NCBI GenBank assembly: GCA_019095985.1
Contig: CM032669.1
Location: forward strand, 31,965,420-32,029,419
Length of the DNA stretch: 64,000 nucleotides
Source of the DNA: Streblospio benedicti
Lineage: Eukaryota; Annelida; Polychaeta; Spionida; Spionidae
Reading direction: 5' to 3'
The notes under the pieces were generated by a model. That model did not search any database and was not told where the DNA came from. It was given only the letters and a program-made list of their open reading frames with translations. Shown piece after piece: positions 11,230 to 22,309 of the stretch. Within the stretch, counting starts at the first letter, position 1. Each line of letters opens with the position of its first letter. Both the position numbers and the translations under genes were made by a program.

Positions 11230-11671
11230 CTGTAAAACACTATTTGTACCTTCTGTTTTTGCGCAGTTTCCACCAATGCATCACTCTCTAGGGGCGGCAA
11301 TGTTACTTTCCTTGTGCGATTCGCGATCCCCTTAGAAATACCTTCACTATTACTACTGTTTTCATAAGAACTCTCTTCCAAACCAGCAAGGTATGCAGCA
11401 TTCAAAATTTGATTTCCTCTCTGTTGCGGACCAACGCAGTGTGTAATATGACTGGGCCAATGCTTGGGAACTGTGTAGTAAGGTGTATCATTGGTTTCTG
11501 TATATATTGTTCCCTGATTTCTATAATTTCTATTCGTATTACTTCCACTGGTATGTGGATACTGCAGAGTCTTTGAGTACTTGCTATGTGATGTGCTCTG
11601 TGCCACTTGGGAAGCTGAAGGTCGTTTGTGATCATGTGGACGTCCTCCTGAGGTGATCGAGCTCCTCTGGC
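11230..11671 (-). CDS. Candidate internal exon, unknown polar protein
   Basis: An open minus-strand frame entered through TATTTGTAG at 11672 and left at ACAG/GTATAC (11230/11229), or at AAG/GTACAA 20 bases earlier. The roughly 145-residue product is polar, rich in Ser, Thr, Asn and His (SGGRPHDHKRPSASQVAQS, YRNQGTIYTETNDTPYYT), with SSYENSSNSEG near the end. It has no motif I recognise, no membrane segment and no cysteine pattern. The Tyr-rich polar make-up would suit a cytoplasmic tail, but that is a guess. Splice signals on both sides are the main argument that it is host coding sequence. No partner exons are evident. Confidence 0.4.
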
Positions 11672-11989
11672 CTACAAATATAATGTATATTAGCGGCAAA
11701 TCTGGAATGGGGATCAGGCCTCAATTTCGTGCTTAATTCGTGCTTAATTGTTAATTATTTTGACTATTTTCTGAACTAGGTGGGCTACATCAGTTTTTAG
11801 TTTTGGCAACCTTCCATCTTTACCTGATGCTAATAGGTTGGGTACATGAGGACAGAAAGAGAAAGATAGATGTTATATTGGCGGGACAAGAATTCAAATA
11901 AAGTGTATAGCGGCGAATACAAACGGAGAAAGAAAGAGGTAGGGGTTAGTTAGGTAGGGGATGAGACACAGTGGAAATTTTGTCCTTAA

Positions 11990-12540
11990 AGATTTCCAAT
12001 GATATGGATAGCAGTGTGTCTCTGTATAGTTGGTTCCAATCTACTATTGTATGTAGAAGTATGAGCTAATAGGAATATTGACAGGCCATGCACTATCTTG
12101 TACATCATACAGTCTACACACTACTTTTATGTTGAGCTAGTTCTCTCCAGGGGAGCTCAGGCAGTCATACACAATAGTGTCATCTGCGAACAGCCGCACT
12201 TGTGAATTACGTGTGTGCTGTGGCAGGTCGTTGATGTAGGCCAAGAAGAGGATGGGCCCCAAGACAGACCCGTGGGGGACGCGACTCATGACTGGCGCAG
12301 AGTCAGAAGCCTCTCCATCAATAATAACTTTCTGTCTGATAAAAACTACCTCTTCCAGGCTGTTGTCATCTGGTCAATTTCAAGGCGTTTCATTTTGAAT
12401 AGTAGGTGGTTGGTGGTTGTGAGTTTCAAAGGATAGTTTTGGGCGAAAACCATGCTGTTTGGAGTACAGGAGATTATTGGTGGTCACATGGCATGTACAG
12501 AATCCTGTGTTTTTTCTGTAGGAGTTTTATTGCCTGATCA
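11990..12540 (-). mobile_element. LINE RT fragment (CR1-like, catalytic box retained)
   Basis: Minus-strand text with VIRQKVIIDGEASDSAPV, SRVPHGSVLGPILFLAYINDLPQ split over RT motifs 4-5, and LFADDTIVYDCLSSP, so the FADD active site is intact in this fragment. The usual PQGS reads PHGS. Both ends are lost. Different copy from the 10.9 kb fragment. Confidence 0.78.
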
Positions 12541-12599
12541 TAAGCATTCTATGAGCCAACTAAACCGTGGCATCTTTGTTGCACCATCGCCTTTTTAAG

Positions 12600-13800
12600 G
12601 GTGAATAGAATTAGACAAAAACAAGTAACTAATGGGGAAGATTTGTGATGTCATTTTTAATATTGAACAACCAGTTTATTTGGTTGTTATTTAAAGAGAC
12701 ACACACAGGTGAATTTCAAGGCATATCATCAATTTATGTCATGTAAATGGCACTTGCTGAGTCAGTTGACTGTACATTTTCATCTATTTGAACCATTCCA
12801 GTTCATTGTAATTAACATTTCTTTAATTGTGCTGTACCCAAACATTGTCAAAATCGGTGTTATTGTTTTCATTAGAACGTTTCAACCTTAATAAAAAATT
12901 TGTGCACGCGAATTTCGGCTTATGGCACACGACTGATAAAGGCTACAGTGGCTTTTTTATGTACTGAAACCTCTTATGGCAATCAACACGTTTTTATCTC
13001 TGTTTTAGTTTATTTATATTTTTTCATTAATTGCATACTTATGATTTATTTCGGAGGATATTAGGAGCAACATGTCAAATTTCTATTGAAAAATACAATT
13101 TTTAAGTGCAATTGTCAGAAGAGGCGATTGCTGCTCATGTCTTTAAGAACATATTATGTTTTGAGAGCCGGGTTGAGCAAGGCTATCATCATCGTCATTG
13201 TCATCATCATCATCATCTGTTTAAAATCCCATGTTTTACCCTTAGAGGGTATTAGACTGGCTTATGGCTGTCTGCAATTTTAGCCTACATGAATCTATAC
13301 CATTTTAAAATACTATTATATATGTTTGAATGGCGAATCATGTAAACTATTTCCTACAAATTTGTATATTTTTGTTGCTGAGTATGTTCTACTTCTTGAG
13401 TTTGAGATCTATCAAAACTACGAAATGGTACTGACTATCAAAATAAAAATTATAGGAATGATAGACTATTTCTTTGGCACATCTTATATCACTAATAACT
13501 GCGGATTATAAAGTTTAAAAGTGGGAGTGAGTTCATGCATGTATGAATTTTGGTCAGTAAATTAGTGAATCGAAAATATCAAGAGGATCTTTTGTCATGT
13601 GAAAGAAGGTTATCTCATTATCATTTGTTTTAAACATTTTGATTAAAAATTACATGTGTACAACATATCACTTAAAGAGAAAGTAAATGTTTGTATCTCA
13701 TTTGAAATGTGTTACAATGTTAAGAAAAATCAGCATAAATTATTTACATGTAATCCTAGATTAACATTTGTAATGAGATTCATTGGATTTCTTTTTCATA
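12600..13800. other. AT-rich spacer with a TCA-type microsatellite
   Basis: No gene seen. A short (TCA/CATCGT)n tract lies at about 13185-13220. Confidence 0.5.
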
Positions 13801-13802
13801 TC

Positions 13803-14345
13803 AACAAGTATCACTAATTTTGCGATAAATCCATAAAAACTTACTATAACTGTCTGAATATTTTCGGACATTTTCAATGTCCATCGTCTGAGACTTCTCT
13901 TTGTCACCAGATGGCAGCATGTGACCAAGAAGTTCACCAATCAGCCGTAACTGACCACATGAACAACCTCAACCATGTACCAGATTTGGATAGTGCTAAA
14001 GTTGTGTGCAAAGAGTCAAACAATACTGGACAGACAAATCTTAGAGTCAATAACAATCCGAAAGACTGAGGAGAACATGAACAGAGATGAATGAGCATAC
14101 GAGTTATCCCACGTCTACGACAACCTTCTGAGACCTCAAGCGCAGCCCCAAACCACCGCGCGCGCCCTCGACCACCCCCCACAACAAACACTGACCGACT
14201 TCCACTTCTGTCACATGCTGCCATCTGGTGACAAAGAGAAGTCTCAGACGATGGACATTGAAAATGTCAAAAAATATTCAGACACTTATAGTAAGTTTAT
14301 AGTAAGTTTTTATGGATTTATTGCAAAATTAGTGATACTTGTTGC
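13803..14345 (+). mobile_element. Penelope-like remnant 1 between inverted repeats
   Basis: Two long arms, 13803-13924 and 14210-14345, are inverted copies of each other (for example GTCACCAGATGGCAGCATG on the left and its complement on the right). Between them is a decayed plus-strand coding relic: LTDHMNNLNHVPDLDSAKVV, then IRKTEENMNRDE and a SHVYDNLL-like tail, the C-terminal part of the GIY-YIG endonuclease of Penelope-like elements. Terminal repeats in inverted orientation are known for this group. Several stops and shifts; inactive. Confidence 0.75.
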
Positions 14346-15040
14346 CTAGATTAACAGTTTAAGGTCATACTTTGCCTAATGGAACAAACAAGTATCATAA
14401 ATAAATGATAGCTATTCTTTCTGTTTGCTTAAACTTACGTCAGCAATAATGACCCAACACAGTTATTAAAGAAAAATTTTATTACATAGAAAAATAAATT
14501 GTAATAAAATATTTTACAATGGCCTATTCTGGTCTTCTTAGTGCACCTCGATTAATAGAGTCCTTAACCTGTATAAAATTGTGAAACGCACCAGGAAGAA
14601 CAAAACTGAAGCTGGCAAAACACAGCTGCGTTGCCAGCTCAAACCTGTTAGGCCATCCAAACTTGATCATATGGATGACCACTTTTTGGGGCTAAAAAAT
14701 ATGCATAGGAGGGGTACAGATATTAAAAAAAAAGTTGAACACTAAACCCAGCAGGGGGGAAATAAAATAAAAAAATAAATATTTCACAAATATGCCATGG
14801 CAGGGGAAATAAAAAAAAGCACCATAAGTAGTCAATAACGCAAAAACAAGAACATGGTAGATTATATAATGTCTTCTATGAATACTTCACAAGAAATGAT
14901 TTCCATTTCTCAGTAAAAAGCTGGTAAAAAAGCATGTGAAACGTGGCGCAGATCGTATGTAAGACGTTAAGAGAGAGACGTTTTGTTTCCTCGAAATGAA
15001 ATGTTAACTCGTTTATAGTCGCGCATAAGAATATACAAAC
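14346..15040. other. Spacer, no gene seen
   Basis: AT-rich. 14350-14415 resembles 2175-2235. No coding frame convinces. Confidence 0.45.
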
Positions 15041-15085
15041 CTTTTTTATGGGAAAAAAATATTTGTTTACATCTAGTTCGGCCAT
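15041..15085 (-). CDS. Possible first coding exon (15 codons)
   Basis: ATG at 15085 opens MAELDVNKYFFPIKK, followed directly by a donor-like AAG/GTTTGTAT at 15041/15040. Upstream on the same strand is GC-richer DNA with a long hairpin at 15227-15318, a setting that could be a promoter. No second exon is identified and I do not recognise the peptide. This could equally be chance. Confidence 0.25.
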
Positions 15086-15226
15086 CTTACCAGCAAAAAA
15101 TCACCTCCTTGTCCACTATAACGCACTAATGAAACGAGTACAAAAACCGCATGCGCCGGTGCATCATACTTTGATAACAGAAGCCGGTTTGTTGCAAGAA
15201 AAATAAATCGAAGTCGGCGCACAGTG

Positions 15227-15318
15227 TAGACTGTTACACTGACCCCTCTTTCTGCGCCGCACGCTTGCTGAAAGCATGGAGCGGAGCAGAGCGAAATATA
15301 GGCAGTGTAACAGTCTAC
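15227..15318. repeat. 92-nt hairpin-forming inverted repeat
   Basis: Outer arms GTAGACTGTTACACTG (15227-15242) and CAGTGTAACAGTCTAC (15303-15318) are perfectly complementary over 16 bases; an inner GC-rich imperfect stem (TCTGCGCCGC with GCGGAGCAGAG) continues towards the loop. Could be a small inverted-repeat element or a structured transcript. Confidence 0.7.
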
Positions 15319-15499
15319 GAGTGAGTAAATCGTCGGAAGATGAAATAAAAAAAAATGTGAGGTTTATGGTTGTAGATAGTCGGGGTATTTAAAAAAGAAG
15401 GAAGTATGTGATTTTATTTTATATCGGGGTGTTTTTTAGCTCATCGTCGGAATGGTCATCCATAAGATCACGTTATGATCGCCTTATAAAATTAACAGT

Positions 15500-16335
15500 G
15501 ACTGGGGTCATTATGCTGACTACAAGTATTGATATAACCATTTGAGGAAAAAAAGACATCATATTTCTCTCTGGCCAGAGCAATCATCTTCTCTTTTTCT
15601 TTTCTTAATTTCCGTCTCTATTTATGTAGATGCACCAGTACTTCTGGAAGCACTGTAGGTATGAGTTCTACTGGGATGAAGCAGCAGGGAACCCTTAGAT
15701 TGTCTGTTTGTCTATGTTTTGGAAGGTGACCAAGCTCAGTGCAATGTTCACTTAATGTATGCTAAGCGTAACACAAGTCTCTTGTTAAATGTTGGATTCT
15801 GCCAATGAGGAGATTAGGGATGAAATGGGAGGGATCCATGATCAGCTTGACTATATTGTTCAGGAGACTGAGGCCTGTGTCTTGTAGTGTCGTGGAAATC
15901 TTATCTAGGAATGGTGATCTTGTGTTCTCAAGGCTCTGGCACTCAATCAAAAAGTGTTCCAGTGTTTCAGGCACTGCTTTACAGAGGACAGGACCATAGT
16001 TGGTGCCTGATGTTCTGCTGTAGAACAATGGATATCTCTCCACTAGCATCTTGGCCTTTGATGCAGCCTTGTTTATAGTTAGTATATCTGCTGGTCCAAT
16101 GTCCCATACTGGGTGACAGACACTTAGATTGCTGATGTCAATGTTCAACAAGGAGGTTGTGGACTTTCACCTTTCTTTCTCTAGAGGATTCTCGAATAAT
16201 GAAAATGCAGATGGGAGACAGTATCTTCTCAACAGACCCTGAACATACAACACCCAGGTATTTGACGTGTAGTTTTTCATAGCAAGTTGTCGTTCTATCA
16301 CAGAGTGTTCAACAGAACCACTTCTTCTCACACGT
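15500..16335 (-). mobile_element. LINE fragment, family A copy 2 (3' part)
   Basis: The minus-strand frame 16151-15762 encodes the C-terminal end of ORF2: NYGPVLCKAVPETLEHFLIE with ECQSLENTRSPF, a Cys/His knuckle typical of LINE ends, then LIGRIQHLTRDLCYA. It aligns in order with the 26.4-27.4 kb copy (CPLCQLGPEDTKHF, LEPTRAKY). The frame continues past 15762 as LHTLSEHCTELGHLPKHRQT. Upstream to 16335 is more decayed ORF2. 5'-truncated. Confidence 0.75.
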
Positions 16336-17166
16336 GCTTAACGATGTTGAACAAAATGTTAACCTTCACCTTGTATTATGTCAATAAATGCACGTTTTAG
16401 ATGTGTTAGTAAACAGTGGCACATTTTGGAGGAGTTTTTATCTACAAAGTCGCACATGTCAGTGTATTATTTATGAATAATGCAAATGAGGCTCTAAATG
16501 CGGAGTTTTCTACTGTAATGGCCTGTTCAAAGTTTTTAGAGTGGTGGGGGGTGGGGGGGACGGTGAAATCCTGTGGATGGGGAGGATAAATATGCACTTT
16601 TGATGAAAGGTATACACCCGGTAATCATTCATTAAATGAGTAAGGGGTTAGATTCAATCATTTCTTTCATACAATGCCAAATCAAATTATGAAGTACATT
16701 ATGTGCCTACAGTTTGAAGTTCTTCCATTTTAAAAGTAAGTGATAAAAATACCAGCCATGCTGTATAATCTGTGATGCCCCCTTCCCACATTTTTTTACA
16801 AATTCAGAACATTGAATCATTGTGTGAGGTAACTTTTATTTTACTACAATACAAAGAATTCTACATTATAATTACAATATACTTTGTATAATCAGATGTA
16901 TAAATTTACCACAAACATTTAATCATATAAAAAAGCTTAAAACATGTCATGAATTTGATATCATATATATTTTACAAGAGCTAGAGACTTGTATATCAAT
17001 AAGCAGGACGTCAAACACACAAACAATATTGTGTACATGGAACGTTCTGTAATTTATTTGCTAAATTTATTGACTTGAGGATTAAAATATGCATACATGT
17101 ATCAAAACCATAGGAAACCTTATATTTGGAATATTCTTGAATGAGTTCATCGTGTTGGTAATTATT
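16336..17166. other. Spacer, no gene seen
   Basis: AT-rich. A G-rich run at about 16540-16561 (GGTGGGGGGTGGGGGGGA) could form a G-quadruplex on the plus strand. Confidence 0.5.
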
Positions 17167-17963
17167 AAGTAAATTTATTATTTTCATCTTTCACAACACT
17201 AAAGAATTTATAAACAAAGTGGTCGTTTAAGAAGGTAAACAAACTAATAGCTGAGAAGATGGAGAGAAAGAAAGAGAAGAGAAAGAAAGATCAAGACCAA
17301 GTAAAATCAAAAGGCCTAGTGATTCTACCATAAGTAAAGGGTGTCACTGAAGGAATTACAAGAATCTTGAATAAGTATAAGGTGGCAACTGCTGTAAAGC
17401 TCATTCAGAAAATCAGGAACTTGTTGGTGCACCCAAAAGATAAAGTAGAGATGAGTGAGAAATGTGAAGTGGTGTATAAGATTCCTTGTGGATCTTGTGA
17501 GAAAGTTTACATCGTGGAAACAGGAAGAAAGCTGGGCATTAGAATAAAGGAACATCAGAAAGACGTTGAACAACATGGAAAGTTCAATTTCACCAGAGCT
17601 GCCAAAAGAGAGTCTGCTACAGAATTCAACAAAAGTGCCATCACAGATCACGTCAATAAACAAAATCACAAGATTGATTGGAAAGGGATGGCAGTTCTAG
17701 ACAGAGAGAGTGATGGTAAGAGTAGAGCTATCAAGGAAGGTGTTCACATCCAGATGCAAAGTCAGACCATGAACAGATATGAGGGGGCCCACCAGCTTGC
17801 GAGAGTCTACGACCCAATGCTTGCCGCAGTCGGGGACGGCGGCCGTAAACCATGATCTGACATGTGCAGTTGTGTTTTTGAAAATGTCTGCCATAGCAGA
17901 CGACACTGTCAAACGTTTATAAATTCTTTAGTGTTGTGAAAGATGAAAATAATAAATTTACTT
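17167..17963 (+). mobile_element. Penelope-like remnant 2 between perfect 49-bp inverted repeats
   Basis: 17167-17215 and 17915-17963 are exact inverted copies (49 of 49). Between them the plus strand encodes the end of a Penelope-like polyprotein: a Lys-rich stretch, VILP*VKGVTEGITRILNKYK, then the GIY-YIG endonuclease frame. The RT domain is missing, so the copy is 5'-truncated. Perfect arms argue for a recent event or a recent template switch. Confidence 0.85.
17367..17855 (+). pseudogene. Penelope-like GIY-YIG endonuclease domain
   Basis: Open for 162 codons. Residues about 30-60 contain CEVVYKIPCGSCEKVYIVET, the Cys-containing linker and the diverged GIY-YIG strand pair (normally YIGET; here YIVET). 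Then GRKLGIRIKEHQKDVE with the conserved Arg, AITDHVNKQNHKIDW with the family's His residues, LDRESDGKSRAIKEGVHIQ and LARVYDPML. Known role: nicking target DNA so the element's RT can prime. It lacks the RT half and stands alone, so it is a truncated gene even though this domain remains open. Confidence 0.85.
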
Positions 17964-18189
17964 GTATTTGGAATGTTAATTTTCTAGATATTTAGAAACT
18001 TATATACCCTTTACATACTTGTATACATGCTAAAACATGGTCTTCGTGTTCAAAAAGCATACATTTATTGAAAAGTATGTACATTTTATTTGAAGTCCAT
18101 AAATATTCATAATCATCCACTATTTAAGATTACTTTTAGAATTATGAAATGGATACAAGAACAATTAAATAAAGTTGAAAAGGCACGAA

Positions 18190-19480
<1,291 letters not shown>

Positions 19481-19639
19481 ATGAATAAAGAAACCCAGGA
19501 TGATCTAAATATACATTCAGTGAACACATTTTTGGTTGTTACTTTATCCACAGCTGGAAGTATAAATCAATTTTTATCCTGCTGTTAGCAAAATATATAG
19601 AGTATATCAAAATCACAACTTCAAATCAAAATATCATAA

Positions 19640-20480
19640 TAAAATATGCATGTATGATATGTAAGAAAGAGGGGTACATGTAGCTTCTATTCCCATTCCT
19701 GAACCCCATTTGTCATTTCTGATTGCCTCTACAATAATGTTTTCACCGCTATCTAAAAGTTCATCTAAGTACTCATCATTCTGTTGAGAGGCGGCAAAAC
19801 AGATTTGATTCAACATTTCATCTTCAACCCTCTCCCATATATCATTTTTTGCAACACACTTCCCTAGCTTTTTACACTGGGCTGGGTCCTCTGTTTTGTA
19901 TTATTTTTCTGCAACATTAGGACAGTTGTTGTATAATGCCTTTTGGTGTTAATATGCCTGTTCTCTATTGTTGTATGTTATACCTTGACATTCAAAAACA
20001 CAGTCATGAAAGTTTGAGAGAGAATCATCTCTTCCACCCAAAACTACAGCATTATTTAGATCAGTATAATATGGACATGATTTACAGGCCCTACATGCAA
20101 AACCATTTCTGCAATTCCAAACCGGGTGATCCTGAAAACACTTGTAACAGCTTTGAGGTTTTGGTTGTTGCCCATAATGCTTGATTTGACTAGCGAATCT
20201 CCTATCAGCATCCACTGTGGAAGAGGGTGCTCTATTGTATAATTTCCATCAGCAAAGGTGATCCTGTCACCATTCAAAAACTCAGTTCAACACAATCATT
20301 TGACACATTCAGCTTTACATCACATACTGTAATTTTTACAGGTCTATCGTCATTTTTATCAGATTTTGTGTGTGGGTTTTCTGCCTTAAGCATCACATGC
20401 CAACCATTTATATCGATGCCGGTCACAGTCAACTGCACTTTTGCATCGAGGCTTTTTACATAAATTTGCCAAAGGTTTCC
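19640..20480 (-). pseudogene. LINE ORF1-like relic: zinc knuckle plus NADAR domain
   Basis: Minus strand, two frame breaks. Upstream part (20460-20225): LTVTGIDINGWHVMLKAE, RPVKITVCDVKLNVSNDCVE, DRITFADGNYTIEHP, like the strand-rich gag-type region of Tx1/L1-group ORF1s. Middle (20215-20110): FASQIKHYGQQPKPQSCYKC then DHPVWNCRNGFACRACKS, zinc-knuckle cysteines in the usual place for such proteins. Then 20060-19675: VVLGGRDDSLSNFHDCVFE, GITYNNREQAYQ, AQCKKLGKCVAKNDIWE, FAASQQNDEYLDELLDSGEN and IVEAIRNDKWGSGMG, matching the NADAR (YbiA-like) fold in order: LSNF, EQAYQ, KLG, LL.TG, VEA, WG.G. NADAR proteins process ADP-ribose-linked compounds. The C-terminus is cut off. Attribution to a LINE is inferred from the zinc-knuckle architecture. 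Confidence 0.7.
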
Positions 20481-20499
20481 TACCCTCTGGACCCTAATA

Positions 20500-21260
20500 C
20501 CAGCTGTTGACGTGAAATGACATGTATAACTACCTTACAGACTGTGTAATGAGACAACTGCTGCACTTTTGGGACACCATTACTGTTCAGAAAATAACAT
20601 ATATATGTATTCACATCATTCATCTTTGCCATTTCTCAAAAAGAACAGCAGATTATCAGCAATATCACATTCAGTGTATGAGTTTCCAATCATACGATTA
20701 TCAAAACTTATACACAAGTTTGCACTGTAATTAACCCATCAAATATGAACAGACGAATCACATCTGTCGAGATAGCCGTCTCTTCTTGCCACAGTCGTCT
20801 CCCCTAACAACGCTACAGTGTTCTTGACCAGATCCTATTAGACCCAACCCACCATTGTGGGTCATACATCCCCCCTTCCTGGCCACATTCCACAACCACG
20901 CTTTATCAAGCTCTTCTTCATCCTCGCATTTCTCCATTAACTTAATATGCCTTGGCTTTCAATATTATGTATGCAAATAATAACATATATAGTAATATCC
21001 ATAGCAGGTAAAGTGTCACATCAATATAGTCTTTATAACACCAATATTATCAATATTTTACCTAGTGTGTTTTTTTTTCATTATAAGAATATTGCTTTTT
21101 TAAAGCATCAATTATACAAAAAATACAGATATCTAAACTAAAGTAAAAGGATGTATAGGATCTAAGACCATAAGAAGTAAAAATATAAATAAGTCACTTC
21201 CCTGCTATGTATATCCTATGAGAAAAACGTCAATAAGCTAAGAGGAAAAAAACAGACAAG
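20500..21260. other. AT-rich spacer, no gene seen
   Basis: No coding frame, repeat or RNA gene that I can support. Confidence 0.5.
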
Positions 21261-21264
21261 CTGC

Positions 21265-22300
21265 CTAGTCCAAAGCGACCTGACACTTCTTTGTACTAAT
21301 GGGAAGGACCTCAGAAGAGATGTTAATACGGAGGAAGAAACTAATCTCTTCACCAATCTCCTGGGATGCTAGCACGTTGTAAGAGTCTTCCAGCCTCATA
21401 CCAGTGAACACATCAACTGTTGGTACTGGTTCCAGGTTGGTCTCTTCAGAAATTACAGCATGTAGAATGCTATTAAACATTTCAGAAATCTGCGCCAACT
21501 CGGAACTCGGCAAACATTTTTCCTCACAAAATCGCTTATTAGGTGCTGGATGCTGCATAAAAGTTCCTCATTGTCTGTGGTTTTACCCACTGACTCTGCA
21601 TTGGCAAACAGCACCAAATTCCCTTCAGTAGGAGCCTTTTCATCACTGGGCTTCATAATCACCGTGGCCTTCAAGCTTTACTACAAGGTGGTGTTAATGA
21701 CTCCTTATTTCCTCCAAACTTTCCACATTGTCTCCGCCGAGGAAGTGTCCTAAGTGTGCGGCTGTAGTGGTATCATCAGCATCTTTGGCTTCTGTGGAAC
21801 TTAAAATTCTCAGGTATGTACTGGTAATTATATCCGCCAAGAGATAATTGAAGTAGTGCTGGTACATTTCTAAGTCAGGATACCGATCAACATCTTTTGG
21901 ACGGGTCATTTTCTCCTGTCGATGGATCAACCAAGATTCTTGCAACTGAGCAAGGTCATCCTCACACTTCACCACAGTCTTCATCTTATTGCGAAGCTCA
22001 ACAGAGGCTAACTTAGCTGTGATATTATGAGGCACAAGCCAACTATATTCCAGCATTTTGCAAGACTGCCTCAGGTTGTCTGCTACCCTCATGTTTGCCT
22101 TTACTACTCTATTATTCAGATAGATTGTTCTGCGTCTGAATCAGCTGATCTCTGGTTATTAGAAGAGACTCGTTAAGGGCATCAGATTCCTTACACTGTT
22201 CTTTCAGTCTAAATTCTGCTGCACCCATATCTTTCTGTGACACTTCTAATTTTTGAAGTACCAGAGGGTGATCCTGGTGGGCCTGAGTCCCACTAATCTC
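21265..22300 (-). pseudogene. Unrecognised coding region with coiled-coil start
   Basis: Successive minus-strand frames look protein-coding but are broken. 22300-22135 reads as helical, charged sequence (LVLQKLEVSQKDMGAAEFRL, DALNESLLITRDQLI). 22092-21694 is open: CKMLEYSWLVPHNITAKLAS, DDLAQLQESWLIHRQEK, DVDRYPDLEMYQHYFNYLL, HLGHFLGGDNVESLEEI. 21674-21265 follows with SDEKAPTEGNLVLFANAE, FVRKNVCRVPSS, NSILHAVISEETNLEPVPT and stops after KKCQVALD, with one frame change near 21530. I know no family for it. It could be a host pseudogene, exons of a host gene with sequence errors, or an ORF of an unrecorded mobile element. Confidence 0.45.
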
Positions 22301-22309
22301 TTAATTTCT

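Noticed and set aside
10914-12540. The two CR1-like RT fragments as one element
   Set aside because: On the minus strand the later RT motif (FADD) comes before the earlier one (FSKAFDK), so they are separate copies.
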